This document shows, piece by piece, positions 36,701 to 47,193 of a DNA stretch of 64,000 nucleotides. The DNA comes from Aspergillus flavus (taxonomy: Eukaryota; Ascomycota; Eurotiomycetes; Eurotiales; Aspergillaceae): positions 2,356,001-2,420,000 of the forward strand of contig NC_092404.1 of NCBI RefSeq assembly GCF_009017415.1, read 5' to 3'. How positions within the stretch are numbered: the first letter of the stretch is position 1; each line of letters opens with the position of its first letter. The notes under the pieces are model-generated. The model saw only the letters and a list, made by a program, of their open reading frames with translations, searched no databases and was not told the origin of the DNA. Made by a program: the position numbers and the translations under genes.

Positions 36701-38529
36701 TTCTGTTCGAATTTGACATCTCCTAGATCAATATGTGGAGCTGGCGATGTTATTAAATGCTTGGTGGCTTGTTTCTTCACCTGGCTCAGCAATTCATGGC
36801 GGATCAAAATTGACTTGCCCCTCTAGTTCTAAATATGCCAAAGAAGACCACCAAGATCAGAAAGCCAATACACAGTATCAAATCTAAGGAACCGTAGTGA
36901 AATACTCCCATGCTTCTTTGGACGCTTCCAGAACCATATGCCGTTCCCGTAACCATGAAAAAAAAGAGCCTATCACTTACCGAAGCACTTAGTCCCGGGG
37001 CCTTGAAAATGAATACAGTATGGATGGCTAGTATGGTGGGTGCTTGTGCAATCTCTATGAGCCTGTCAGATTGTCAACATAGGAATGATGGAGAGGATAT
37101 TAGCTTGGGATATAATAGCCTTCATAGGTGAACATTGAGACAAGTGTTACTATCCTTCAACATATGCCCATTATTATGTCAGTGAAGTAAAGTAATATCG
37201 TAAGATATATTTCAGGCCATACCGCAACAATATCTGCATTGCATGGCCTTGGCCTAAATTACTCTGTATTTTGCAGGAGAACAACCGTTCGGCGCGATCA
37301 TATCTTCCTTCGAATGGAGTGCGAATCTTTCAGTGAGTATTTCCTCCAACACCACATGCAATGTGGACGGTACATTGGGGAAGGTGATCCTTATTTTGTA
37401 ACAGTGACTAGGATGGAACTTGGTCAGGCTACTAACGAGCATGAGCAAGAGAATCACTAGAGCCTCTTGAGTGATCAAGTGACAAATGTTAGGGAGACCT
37501 AATGCAAGTACAGCGGGATATATAGCTGGAGTGGAGAAATGAAGCAACGATCATACAGAATGTCATAAAATAAATCATATTATCGTTACAAAGTAGCAGG
37601 ATAGAAATCAGATGTTGTTGTATGACATCATGTCACTTCTATACATAGATAATCTTAGGTGTCCCACTCTACTTCAGTAGCTGAGGCTATCAAATCTCGC
37701 GAGAAACTGTGTGGATAGACGCAAGATCGCCTTTCCGGAAGGCAGACACAGACAAACCTAAGCGAACCTTTAACCCAAAAGGGAATATAAACTCAAAAGA
37801 TTACATTAAACGGCTCAATGCCTCAGCTAAACCACTGTTCCCCTGGTCGTGTCTCCTGTACGAGGAGTTGACTCGTCTATTCGGAGCGAAGTACACGTCG
37901 AATCTGAGCGGCGAAAGCTAAACAAGATCAAAAACAACTCGATCAGAGATAGATGTACCAATGGCTGAGCGCCGATTTTCGTAATTTTTGAAATTGTAAC
38001 GCGCCTACAGATTACTTGCAGGATCAATTTATGGGTCTTGCTCATGATGTACAGCGCAAATTTATAGTACATGTGAGAAAGCATGTGTATCCCGAAGCCT
38101 ACCAGGTTAGAAACTGAAAGTCGCCGTGCTTTGGGGTTAGAAAAATTAGCAACTATGACTTTGACATATCCTACGGATAGAAACATGAATCAGAAATAGG
38201 GAATGTGAGCTCTATGTTCTATTTAGTGTAGCTGAAGTAAGCCTTGTTATGCCTGTATATTTTTATGCATTGAAGTATTCCCTTTTCGCTATACACCCAT
38301 GTGTTGAATAGCACAAATGCAAAAGACAGCGCCTCAGTAGCCAGGCAGTAGGAATAATGACTCGCTCTAAATGTACACATAATAAATATATAAACGATCA
38401 TCAAAGCACACATATAGCTGATCTAAAGCGCCACAGAGAGTGAGGTATAACGAATGTGGTTTAGAGAGATACGTAACCAGTCTAGGGTAGCTTACTTAGT
38501 CAAAGACGACCGGAACTTGAACTATTGCA
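36701..38529. other. Intergenic DNA downstream of the unknown 559-aa gene, with a possible gene relic
   Basis: The minus strand carries a 97-codon frame (37547-37254) with a hydrophobic run and, further on, a stretch at about 37061-36846 whose translation (for example LIEIAQAPTILAIHTVFIFK) looks protein-like and contains GTAAGT. I could not link them into a gene. Frames at 37709-37921 (plus) and 38186-37827 (minus) are unrecognised. Confidence 0.3.
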
Positions 38530-40308
38530 TTAAGGGGCCCGCAAAAGGTGATGGAAAATAGTCCATACCCCCTTGAACACTTCAAGCCGCTCCTCAGCAT
38601 CGAATAAATCGTACCATTTCGTTCGCCGCAGCTGTAGCGCATGCCACGGTTGTCCTGTAGCATCGGAGTCAGAAGGGAAACAGCTCTCCCCTGATGTTAT
38701 GATATCGATGTATCGGCGATGGACGCGTAAGTGAAGGATAGAGATATGATGGTTGATAGAGGAGAGCATATATATCTGTAACGGCTGGTCAGCATGATGT
38801 TATAACTGCTGTGTTATGATTACTGACATCGTCAAACGGGCTGTCTAGGTCCTTTCCAATTTGTATATATCTCATTCGCTTGTCCCAAAGTCCAGGACCT
38901 GGCTGAACGATTTTCCACTTTTCGCTGTTGCTCAGCTTCCGCGAGGAACCAGGTCGACGGGATGCTAAGAAGGGATGCTCGTACTTGGAGCGCTTGCGAG
39001 AGCTCCCATTGTCCGACACTGATTTCTCCTCACCATTGGTGAAATTGCCACTATCACCCACTGCATCATTGGGTGCACCACCCCATCGCGGCGTCGTTGT
39101 CCACCATTTTCCCTCGCCAGGTCTTACTTCTTGCATTCCTTGTCGTGCTCGTTCCTGGGCAGCTAGGAGCATGCCGCCGACCTCACGAAACAAATCACAT
39201 ATCTCACCAAATCCCGTACCAGGGACATCCCCCGGCGCTCGGAAACACGTTTCAGATCGGCACTGGGCGGCAAAGACGGGTCCTTCCATGACACCGCTTC
39301 GTGCTAGCTGTCGATCTTTAGGCGATCGGGCAGCCGCAAACGTCTGGCGAACAGGGAATAACAATGTTCGAAGGGATAGTCTCGGAGGCAGCATGGGAAG
39401 GGCAACTTGGCACCCAAAAGGCCAGGCTGCCATCTCGGTAAATGCCCTAATAGTCTCTTCGCGGATATCCTCCGGCATTTCATGACCAGCACCAATACGG
39501 CGGCCCGTGTACATTGCTACTGACTCAGGCTCACCGTCCTCCTGGGTAGTCACATTGTTTTCGGGAGCTGCTGGTTTTGGTGGATTGTCAATATCCATAT
39601 GTGTTTCCGATTTTTGCTGGGACTCGCATGACACATTGTCCGTCTGCATTTTGTCCCCTGACTCGTCTTCAGCCGCCTGTTTGGGAGTTGCAGGACGTTC
39701 AAAATAGTTATCCAAGCTCGTGTCCCAGTATTGGGCCATTCGTTCTAGGCCCGTCCAGAATTTTCGCGCATGGGTCACCCTGACCCTTTGACGTCCCTCG
39801 CGGGGGGTTAACCGTGCCACCTCTCGAAACGCATCGTCGTTTTCCAGAAGTAGCTCATTCTTCAGCATATTAAATCGCTCTTTTGGTGGGTAGGGATTCC
39901 CATTTTCCATTAAGATCGGGGAACCATCTTCGGTCAACGGGGACGAATTGGGTGAAGTGTCCTCCCAAGGTAAAGGAGGAAAGAAATCTGGCCCATCCTT
40001 ACGGACAATACATGAAGCAGAAAGACCTGCTTCCACCTTCAGATTGAGAGCTTTGAACTTGTCGAGCGTGATATCTTGTGGCCTTCTGATGGATGCTAGA
40101 ATATCATGCACCTGCCGCAAAGAGGCCTCCGGATCATCATCTGTGGCATCCGGGAGCTTATACGCTGGGAAGTCTAGAGGTGTCGGGCCCGATGGAGCCC
40201 GTCGCTCCCTGTCAGGTTCTGAGCTCACTGAAGGGAAGCCTATTACAATAGTTAGCCTATCAATTTGATTGGACAAACGCCATGATTGTGTTTGTGTTTG
40301 GTCATCAT
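38530..40308 (-). CDS. Conserved-looking protein of unknown function, 559 aa
   Basis: Three exons proposed: 40308-40275, 40227-38828 and 38775-38530. The long middle exon is clearly coding, but its frame meets a stop upstream before any ATG, so a small first exon is needed. MMTKHKHNHGV with a 47-bp intron (weak donor GTCCAA, branch GCTAAC, acceptor TTCAG) fits the phase but is uncertain. The last intron (52 bp, GTCAGT..ACAG) gives SPFDD|IYMLSS. The protein is soluble, with no membrane segment, a low-complexity acidic middle (about 200-250) and a basic KRSKYEHPF patch near 440. The order of Trp/Pro/Arg-rich blocks (TPREGRQRVRV, YTGRRIGAGHEMPEDI, KWWTTTPRWGGAP) suggests a conserved fold. I do not recognise the family and assign no function. 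Confidence 0.7.
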
Positions 40309-42771
40309 AAGGGAGCGCTAGGCAGATATTTGGTCTTAATAACAGGCCGAATAGTTAGATATAAAAATTCCCCCATAGTTCGGAAAGGTTGTTAGCAAGG
40401 CGCAGCTAATACTTGTCGTTCTAATATAGAGCGACCAGGGAATGGTGGAGCACGCCAAGTTCAGAATATTAGATGCGAGGGCCTTCGTATACCATATCCC
40501 ACACAGCTGCTGCGTTCGCAATTGAAGCATGTAGGGTCTATGCGGTGGGCAACACAATGCGCGGGGTGAAGCAAGGTGACGATGAAAGAGGGGAAGCCTT
40601 ACCCAGCGAACTACACCATCCGAACATGATACAAGGCTTCTAACTAGAAACAAACACTACTTCAGTTGAGAAACAAGATCAATCAAGCAACGGAAGCTTG
40701 ATTTGGCGTTGGTTTGAAGTGAACGAGGTCGAATAACCACATCACATGCACAGTATGAGGGCTTGAGGGGGTCAGGTGCGGCGGGGGGTTTGGTTAAGGA
40801 TAGGGGCCAAAGGGTGGGTAGTGAAAGTGTGGGCCAGGGGCAAAGTGACATAGAAGAACCAACCGTGGAATAGAGTCAGATCCAACCAAACAATGAGAAA
40901 TCTTGTGGTGGGAGGTTTTTTTGGTTGGTGAGTGATAATCTAACAGGAAAAGGGACCAGAAGACAAGACATTGAGGGGGCCAAAGTATTGGGCCATTAAT
41001 GGTTATGGCCTACTTCCGCTTGGGCGTTTTACTAGTATGCGGGAGTGCGGATTAGTTTGTCTCTAGTGCTGGCGGGCTTTTTCGTGGGATAAGACAACAT
41101 TGGGGTTTTGACAATACTCCGTGGTTCACTACTGGTGATTAATTTATAACGTGGCCCTTGACATTGCTATTTTATCGCTATCCGCTGGCCACGCCAGATA
41201 CAATATCCATATGGTACTTCGGGAACCACCAGGACAATGATCATATATTAGAAAAGACCAAAAAAGGGCGACCACGACCTGTGATGTTTGCTTGGGCTAT
41301 ATGGTGCCAAGTACGTAAGTGTTATGCAGCCCTCCATCCAAGGTAACCTTTGGGGGACAATTTCTCCACCGCGACTGTTATATGGCTGCCAATGGTGGCT
41401 GATAACCGAACAAATCGGGTGGAGTTTTAAGGAGTTTTGAGTTGATCCCTGCCCTAAAATTTCGACAGGCCAATGGAAGATGTGTCGAGACTGCTGCCAG
41501 TATTGACAGAGAAGGTGATCCTGTACTCTGATTGTTTCTGGTCAATCCGAGAAGTCAATGGTTGAAACCCACCGTTCTTGAGGGGGAGGGCAAAAGAATG
41601 GATCATTCATTTTACCGGTGGGTAAAGTCAAGGGTGGTCGGCAAGAATCGGGCCGAGAAAGTACTCCGGAGTAAGATAGAATGAAATCTGAGTGCAGAAA
41701 TGCATTGTGTAGTGTGCAGTGTGCAGTGTGCACATGACATCACCTGAGAAGCCGTGATGAGCCTAGTCTCCAAAGAGCCTAGTTGGGTCCAGTGATGCAG
41801 CCGAGTCTGAGTCGAACTGCAAATGCATGCTGCAAATGCAATTCAAGTGAACTTCTCCCTTCGCTTCTATTCTACTGGTTCGATTGCCGGTCGTAATCTC
41901 GGGTCACACATTAATTAACCTTCCATTGAGGATGGATTTGACGCTGACACTGACCATCCACCTTTCTTACCTCAGAAAGATCATCCATGTTTCTTCACTA
42001 ACTAATCCTTCAATGTTTTTGTTTGCGAATTGGGGGGCTGGGGGCTTAAAGTTCCCCTCTCCATGCGAGTGAGACTAAACAGCGCCCAGGTCCCAAATGT
42101 CACAGACCCCCTCTATGAAAGGGATTGGATGTTCTGGATGGAAAGTGTTTCATCCTTTCCTCCGATTCGAGTCAACAGCCATCCATCCCCTGCGTAAGCT
42201 TCACCGAATAATGTTTTCCAGGTCTCTCTTTTATTGAATGTTATGGTCGGTGTTTGGCTACAAACGCCCAGCTAATCTTGAGTTTCAATTGAAAGTTGAT
42301 CCCTTTTTTTTTCTTTCTCCCTCCCTCTCTTGGGCTTGATTGTATTGTTCTATCTTTTTCCGTATTCCTCGATCTATATTGGTGTGGTTGAAATCCGACC
42401 TGAACACCCCCTCTCTAGATCACTAGAGACTGCTTCACCATCCTATCCTGAAACGGGAGGATTCCACTCGAGTGAACGCCTCTGACACCTATTGTCATGG
42501 CTTGTTTTTCGCATTTTGTAAAGAGCGAGACATGTTGAGAAGAATCTAACATGCTTTCATTTGTCTTTTCCTATTCATAGTCTTGGGTCTTCGTCGGTTA
42601 CACGTTCCTTTCGGTCGATTGTTTGGTTGACATCTCTACTCACCGTCATACGCGCTTTCCTTGCTGACGGAACTCATTCCTTCCCTCCTGTATTATTCAT
42701 TGCACTACACCGTGCCTTTCCTGCTCTAGCGGAACTGTTGTCGCGTCCCTCGAGCCTGCGGGCTTGACGAC
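40309..42771. promoter_or_regulatory. Divergent intergenic region between the 559-aa gene and the membrane-protein gene
   Basis: About 2.5 kb holding both promoters. Short GTGTGCA repeats lie at 41711-41732 and a 12-bp palindrome TACTCCGGAGTA at 41662-41673. A strong pyrimidine tract (42303-42332) is typical of fungal promoters and precedes the plus-strand leader. A likely 5' intron of the membrane-protein gene is at 42518-42580 (donor GTAAAG, branch TCTAAC, acceptor TTCATAG). Confidence 0.5.
41662..41673. repeat. Palindrome TACTCCGGAGTA
   Basis: Perfect 12-bp palindrome built from TACTCC and its reverse complement; related to the TACGGAGTA motif found elsewhere in the window. Confidence 0.6.
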
Positions 42772-44109
42772 ATGTCAATGTCCAGTCCTTCAATCATCTT
42801 CCACCAGGGCTTACGATGTACTAAAGTCCCGCGAAGATCAGCAGCGGCTATATCGCCTTCCCTCAATCTCTTAGCCTCGACTTCTTCCTCGATAACGACA
42901 GCTTCGACCGACAAACCAATCTCAACTACAGATCCATCACCAGCTGTTGAGACCTCCCTATTGAATGACCATACTACGTTAAGCACATCACAAGTGACGC
43001 CATCGGAATCGAGTACAAAAACGCCTAACACGATACCGACGCATCTACCACCTGTCAGCTCTTTCACCATCACTACTACAGTTAGTGGCACATCTCCTTT
43101 AATTACCGAAGGTATTACGAAGACATACAGTCCAGTGTCATCCTATGGCGCCAGTTATTCAACGTTAGAGTCAATCGCATCAAGCTTGTCTAGCAATTTC
43201 TCGAGTTCGAGCTCCACAGAGGCTGTCCTAACGCATACCTCCCGTACAGGAGGGCCTCCAACGGCGACTACCTCAACGGTATCGGGAGGTATTCTTCCCA
43301 AAAATAACTCGGATCATGGAGATTCACTTTCGTCTCCAGACCATGGCTCACAGGCCTCTCTCCGCACTTTACTTGGCAGCGTACTCGGTGCGATGGGCTT
43401 CATTGCAGCTGTATTCCTGATCTGCTTACTGTTATTCAGACGCAGGCGAAGGAGATCGGGCGGAGTCCAGTGCTTTGGAGGAAACCAGAAGCTTCTAAGG
43501 GCCGACCGGCAATCGGCGGATTCCTTGACTGGCTTACAGCACGGATATGTTTCTGGAGGGTCTATGCGCTCGCAATACAAATATGCACTAGAGGCTCCGA
43601 TGAGCGCGTACTACCATGATGAGAGTGATCGAGCATCAGCGTGCTACTCGGATCCTTTTTCAGATTCCGCAGAGCTACACGGAGGGTTGCGAAACGGCAT
43701 GCCCGAAATAGAGGATACAACTCAGTCCCTATTCATGAACCAAAAATATGATCAACAGCCGGTTATCCCACGGGCAAACCTGCCGCTTCGAACAGTTTCC
43801 GATAGCCTTTTACCAACTGTTCATGCGGGGCGAAGACGGTCCGAATTACCTTTGGGCTCAGAGCACGGATCTATTTATAGCAGTGATCGTAGCTTGGGCA
43901 GCACCCTCATTCTTCCTGGGCGAAGTAGTCTAGGCAGCAGTTTACAGAGATTCAGCTACCGGGTTTCGGTGGCAGAGCTTGAACCATGCGGTGCAAACGA
44001 ACCGGTGTCTAAAATCAGCCCCCGCAGTACACGGAGTGACCCGTTTGATCTGGAAGTTCCAGCGCGGGCGGTACACCCAATCAGTTCAGCGACGCAGCTA
44101 AGACCATAG
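42772..44109 (+). CDS. Ser/Thr-rich single-pass membrane protein, wall-sensor-like
   Basis: A 445-codon open frame. Residues about 30-190 are very rich in Ser and Thr, as in heavily O-mannosylated ectodomains. One transmembrane helix follows at about 200-222 (LLGSVLGAMGFIAAVFLICL), then a stop-transfer FRRRRRRS and a roughly 220-residue cytoplasmic tail with Tyr/Ser/Asp motifs such as YSDPFSDSAE and SEHGSIYSSDRS. This is the layout of Mid2/Wsc-type stress sensors or related fungal surface proteins, without a recognisable WSC or Cys-rich domain. The first in-frame ATG (42772) gives no signal peptide. The true N-terminus may be on an upstream spliced exon starting at 42497, which encodes a hydrophobic MACFSHFSWVFVGYTF. 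Localisation and role are inferred from topology only. Confidence 0.75.
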   Translation: MSMSSPSIIFHQGLRCTKVPRRSAAAISPSLNLLASTSSSITTASTDKPISTTDPSPAVETSLLNDHTTLSTSQVTPSESSTKTPNTIPTHLPPVSSFTITTTVSGTSPLITEGITKTYSPVSSYGASYSTLESIASSLSSNFSSSSSTEAVLTHTSRTGGPPTATTSTVSGGILPKNNSDHGDSLSSPDHGSQASLRTLLGSVLGAMGFIAAVFLICLLLFRRRRRRSGGVQCFGGNQKLLRADRQSADSLTGLQHGYVSGGSMRSQYKYALEAPMSAYYHDESDRASACYSDPFSDSAELHGGLRNGMPEIEDTTQSLFMNQKYDQQPVIPRANLPLRTVSDSLLPTVHAGRRRSELPLGSEHGSIYSSDRSLGSTLILPGRSSLGSSLQRFSYRVSVAELEPCGANEPVSKISPRSTRSDPFDLEVPARAVHPISSATQLRP

Positions 44110-45499
44110 GTGTAGCCTTTGGTGTCATAGCCCCGGTGGTCGTCACTAAGGTCTTCCTAAAGAAGGAATCAGCAGTGAAGCAGTGGGGTGTGCCTCTGCG
44201 GGAATATACGAGAGATGTGACACGAGCCATGAACTTCTCTTAGGTTGGCATTGAGGGATACATGGGATGGCTGCATTTGTATTTCTCTTTGATGTGATTC
44301 GCAGTACATTGTACTTTAGCTTTTCTTTCACCTCGGCCCTCATCTGGGCAAGCGATAACCATGTACGATACTCCATGATGTAACACCAAAACTGTTGAAC
44401 GTTGCCTTACCGTTTCTAATATATATTTATTGACTATGACTTCATCTTTGTGCTGGCTGGTTAACCATAGGTCCACCCCAGTATTGAACCGCCTTTCAGG
44501 TTTTACAAAGGGACGGTTCTGGTAGAGTTGAAGAGGGTAGTGCGTTAAGCATAGTGATTCCTTTGAAGGTGGATTTATGTTAACTAATAATGCTTCATTC
44601 TTTTGTCCGTAGGGCCGCAATGAGTTCCAAAAGTATATCTTTGTTGAAACTCAAATACTCACCACTGCCATAAATAACAGAACGAACAAAGAGGCTACCT
44701 AGAATGAGAGAATCACCTAACATCCAACTACTGCTGCCAATAGTTTGCTATTGATGTCGGGCAGACTATAGATAGAACGGGACAAAAAGGAGGGGCAGGA
44801 ATATATGCGGTGATATACCCACCGATACGTCTATATTCGTATTCCCACCCGACGCGGAGGGTCTAGACCTACAGTCGTAAGGTGGTTGGTGTGCTTTGTG
44901 GAGATTCCATGGTCGAGTTGTAAGTGTAGACGTGTACCCGCGCGGACGGTGTATCTACATGTACATCGGATAGAGATTATGACCTCATGCTGAACACAAT
45001 TCACATTTACATGACCTAACCTTCGAGTGAGATTCAGTAAAACGTTACGACATTAGGAGATAAGATAGATGCGGTAGAGAACAGCTTGGTTTGGGGAGGT
45101 CGAGAGAGAGTGTGGTTGAGATAGTTTGAGCATCCGGGCGTTTTGGGAGGATTGAAGAGCAGTTGAAGTAGAATGCAAATGAAAAATCGGAATATTCGTA
45201 TCACACAAAGCGCCATGCCATTGTTTTTGCTTTAATCAAATGGTATTTTTCATTCTTTTCCCTGGTTCTCTTTTCAGACGGCCCATGGAAGAAAAGAGAT
45301 GCATTCATTTCCTTCTGTTTCCCCAAGCCCCCGTTCCAGGTTCACCCTTGTACCAAAAACCGTCCCGGATGAATCAAAGCCATTAAGAGAAAACAGAAAT
45401 CGTCGACCTAGACTTTTCCTGTAGGCTGACCGAGACTCTTGATTTATCCTCCCAGTTCAACCTCCGCACCGCCAAAACACGTTGTCAACGGAAGGGAAT
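44110..45499. other. Convergent intergenic region
   Basis: Between the stop of the plus-strand membrane-protein gene and the stop of the minus-strand rpl19, so both 3' UTRs and terminators lie here. Frames at 44240-44620 (minus) and 45034-45216 (minus) have no family features. Confidence 0.6.
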
Positions 45500-46507
45500 T
45501 TACTCCTGGGCCTCGCCGACCAGAGCGTTGCGCTTGGCCTCGAGACGCTCTTGACGCCTCTCACGGAGAGCCTTGTTCTTGGCACGCTTGGCATCCATCT
45601 CCTCCTTGAGGACACGCTCACGGTGACGCTCAGCCTTGGCCTTTTGGATCTGTTTAGAAATATGTCAGTATTCCGGTCGCCGTATCAAATGTGTGGGAAT
45701 TCTGATGACATCGAGGGCTCGCGCATGAGCCCACCGAGAAAAGGTGATTGACAAGGGCGGATTGGGCGGAAACTTACGTGCTCAACGAGAGCGCGCTTGT
45801 GCTTGAAGGTGTTACCCTTGCTCAGGTGGTAGAGCTCGTGGTAAAGGTGCTTGTCGATCTTGCCAGCAGCACGGTAGCGGACGAGGAGGCGACGGAGAAC
45901 ACGCATGCGGCGCATCCAGAGAACCTGGCTATATTACACGAAAACCCATCAGTCAATCTGTCCCACCACGGCATGACCCATCACGATATTGATCCATTGG
46001 TCCAAGACAGCCAACAGTCATTTCCTCGTGTCCAAGGGAAAGTAGGATAACTGCATACCTGGGCATACGGGCCTCCTTGGTACCCTTACGCTTACCCAGA
46101 CCGCGGTTTCTGCCGATTCTGCGGGCGGCGTTGAGCTCACGGGCACGGACGCGGGAGTGCATGGTAACGGGCTTGCGGATGATGAGGCCATCGCTGACGA
46201 GCTTACGGATGGTCTGACGGGAGTTGGCGTTGGAGATCTCATTCATCTCATTGGGGTCGAGCCAAATCTTGCGCTTGCCGCAGCCCACCACGGAGGCGGC
46301 CAGGCGCTTCTGGGTGCGAAGGTTGACCCTGTGGATGAAAAACCGTCGGTCAGCATGAAGCCCAAATCGATCGAACAAAATTGTGTGTTCCAAAGGAGTA
46401 GTCCCAGAAGGGCCGTATCGGGGTCGTAATCAGGGCATATAAAGCCACCGAAGAACAATAATTCCCCAGCAAAGTCACGATATCACGAGTTGGAGATGAA
46501 CTCACAT
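45500..46507 (-). CDS. rpl19: 60S ribosomal protein L19 (eL19)
   Basis: Four exons: 46507-46506, 46328-46059, 45928-45778 and 45649-45500; 190 aa, the usual eL19 length. The protein starts [20 protein letters not shown] and keeps the family blocks [52 protein letters not shown]-like ([20 protein letters not shown]), [17 protein letters not shown] and the long basic C-terminal helix ([18 protein letters not shown]). It is a structural protein of the large subunit near the peptide exit side. Exon 1 contributes only AT of the start codon; the 177-bp first intron (GTGAGT..CCACAG) separates it from G. The other introns are 130 and 128 bp, long for this window, as is common in ribosomal protein genes. 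A TTAGGG word lies about 140 bp upstream. Confidence 0.96.
46329..46505 (-). other. rpl19: Intron interrupting the start codon of rpl19 (AT|G)
   Basis: The genomic sequence reads AAGAT|GTGAGT; the acceptor CCACAG is followed by GGTCAACCTTCGC. Joining AT to G gives ATG GTC AAC CTT, the expected MVNL start. No other in-frame ATG precedes the conserved N-terminus. Confidence 0.88.
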
Positions 46508-47193
46508 CTTGATGTCGGCGTATCGACGGTCGTTGGCGGATGATGTTCGTTGCACTCGTCGACGGGTGAGAATCCAGAAGTGAGGAGTTTGAAGATACGC
46601 CGGCTGATTAGCTCAGCAACTGTGCTCCTAAGCGAGGATGATCCACCTTAGGGCTTGTGCCCCAGATCTTTTAAGCACCCCCTCTTCCGTCATTGTAATG
46701 ACCATTGGTTGGACGTACCTGCGTAGATACTTTCTGAAATAATAAACCTATCGTAGTATTGTTCTCCTGACTGTTCGACAGCACTTCCTTCTCGTCATCA
46801 ACTTGGAAAGTGACTGACTGACCTTGGATGTTCGTGGGGGATTCACCAATGATGACCACGTGACCACTGAGTGGTGGAGGCAGACCGCCCGATAAGGACC
46901 CTCCGTCTATTAGTCTCATATCTGTCTACGTACTTGTGTAAGTATGTACCAATTCGCTACTATACATCCCGCACTTCAAGAGGAGAAATGAAAATCATGC
47001 ATTGGTCACGTCGCCATCGTCATCATATCTACTCACCTAGCTTCATTTCTTTTTAGTTTTGTTTCCCTTTCTCATATACATAGATAGATATAGCCAACCA
47101 GTCATCCCACCTAGTGGAAAACAACAGCAACCACATACAAATGGGGTATAGATCTAGTTCGTGCAGCGTTGCAGAATAGAACTACCATAACAA
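46508..47193 (-). promoter_or_regulatory. rpl19 promoter/leader and GCN1 3' region
   Basis: About 690 bp between the rpl19 start and the GCN1 stop, both on the minus strand. Contains TTAGGG/CCCTAA at 46648-46653, a telomere-repeat-like word often seen in ribosomal protein promoters of filamentous fungi (my recollection). No gene is visible. Confidence 0.45.

Noticed and set aside
41871..41900. GGTTCGATTGC, similar to a tRNA B box
   Set aside because: The flanks do not pair into a T-arm and there is no A box at the right distance.
42561..42767. Frame with a hydrophobic stretch (IVWLTSLLTVIRAFLADG) ahead of the membrane-protein gene
   Set aside because: It has no ATG after its upstream stop and no intron phase that I found links it to a start codon or to the main frame.
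46610..46680. tRNA-like start (GGCTGATTAGCTCAGCAACTG) upstream of rpl19
   Set aside because: It resembles an A box, but there is no B box (GGTTCRANYC) downstream and no cloverleaf can be folded by eye.
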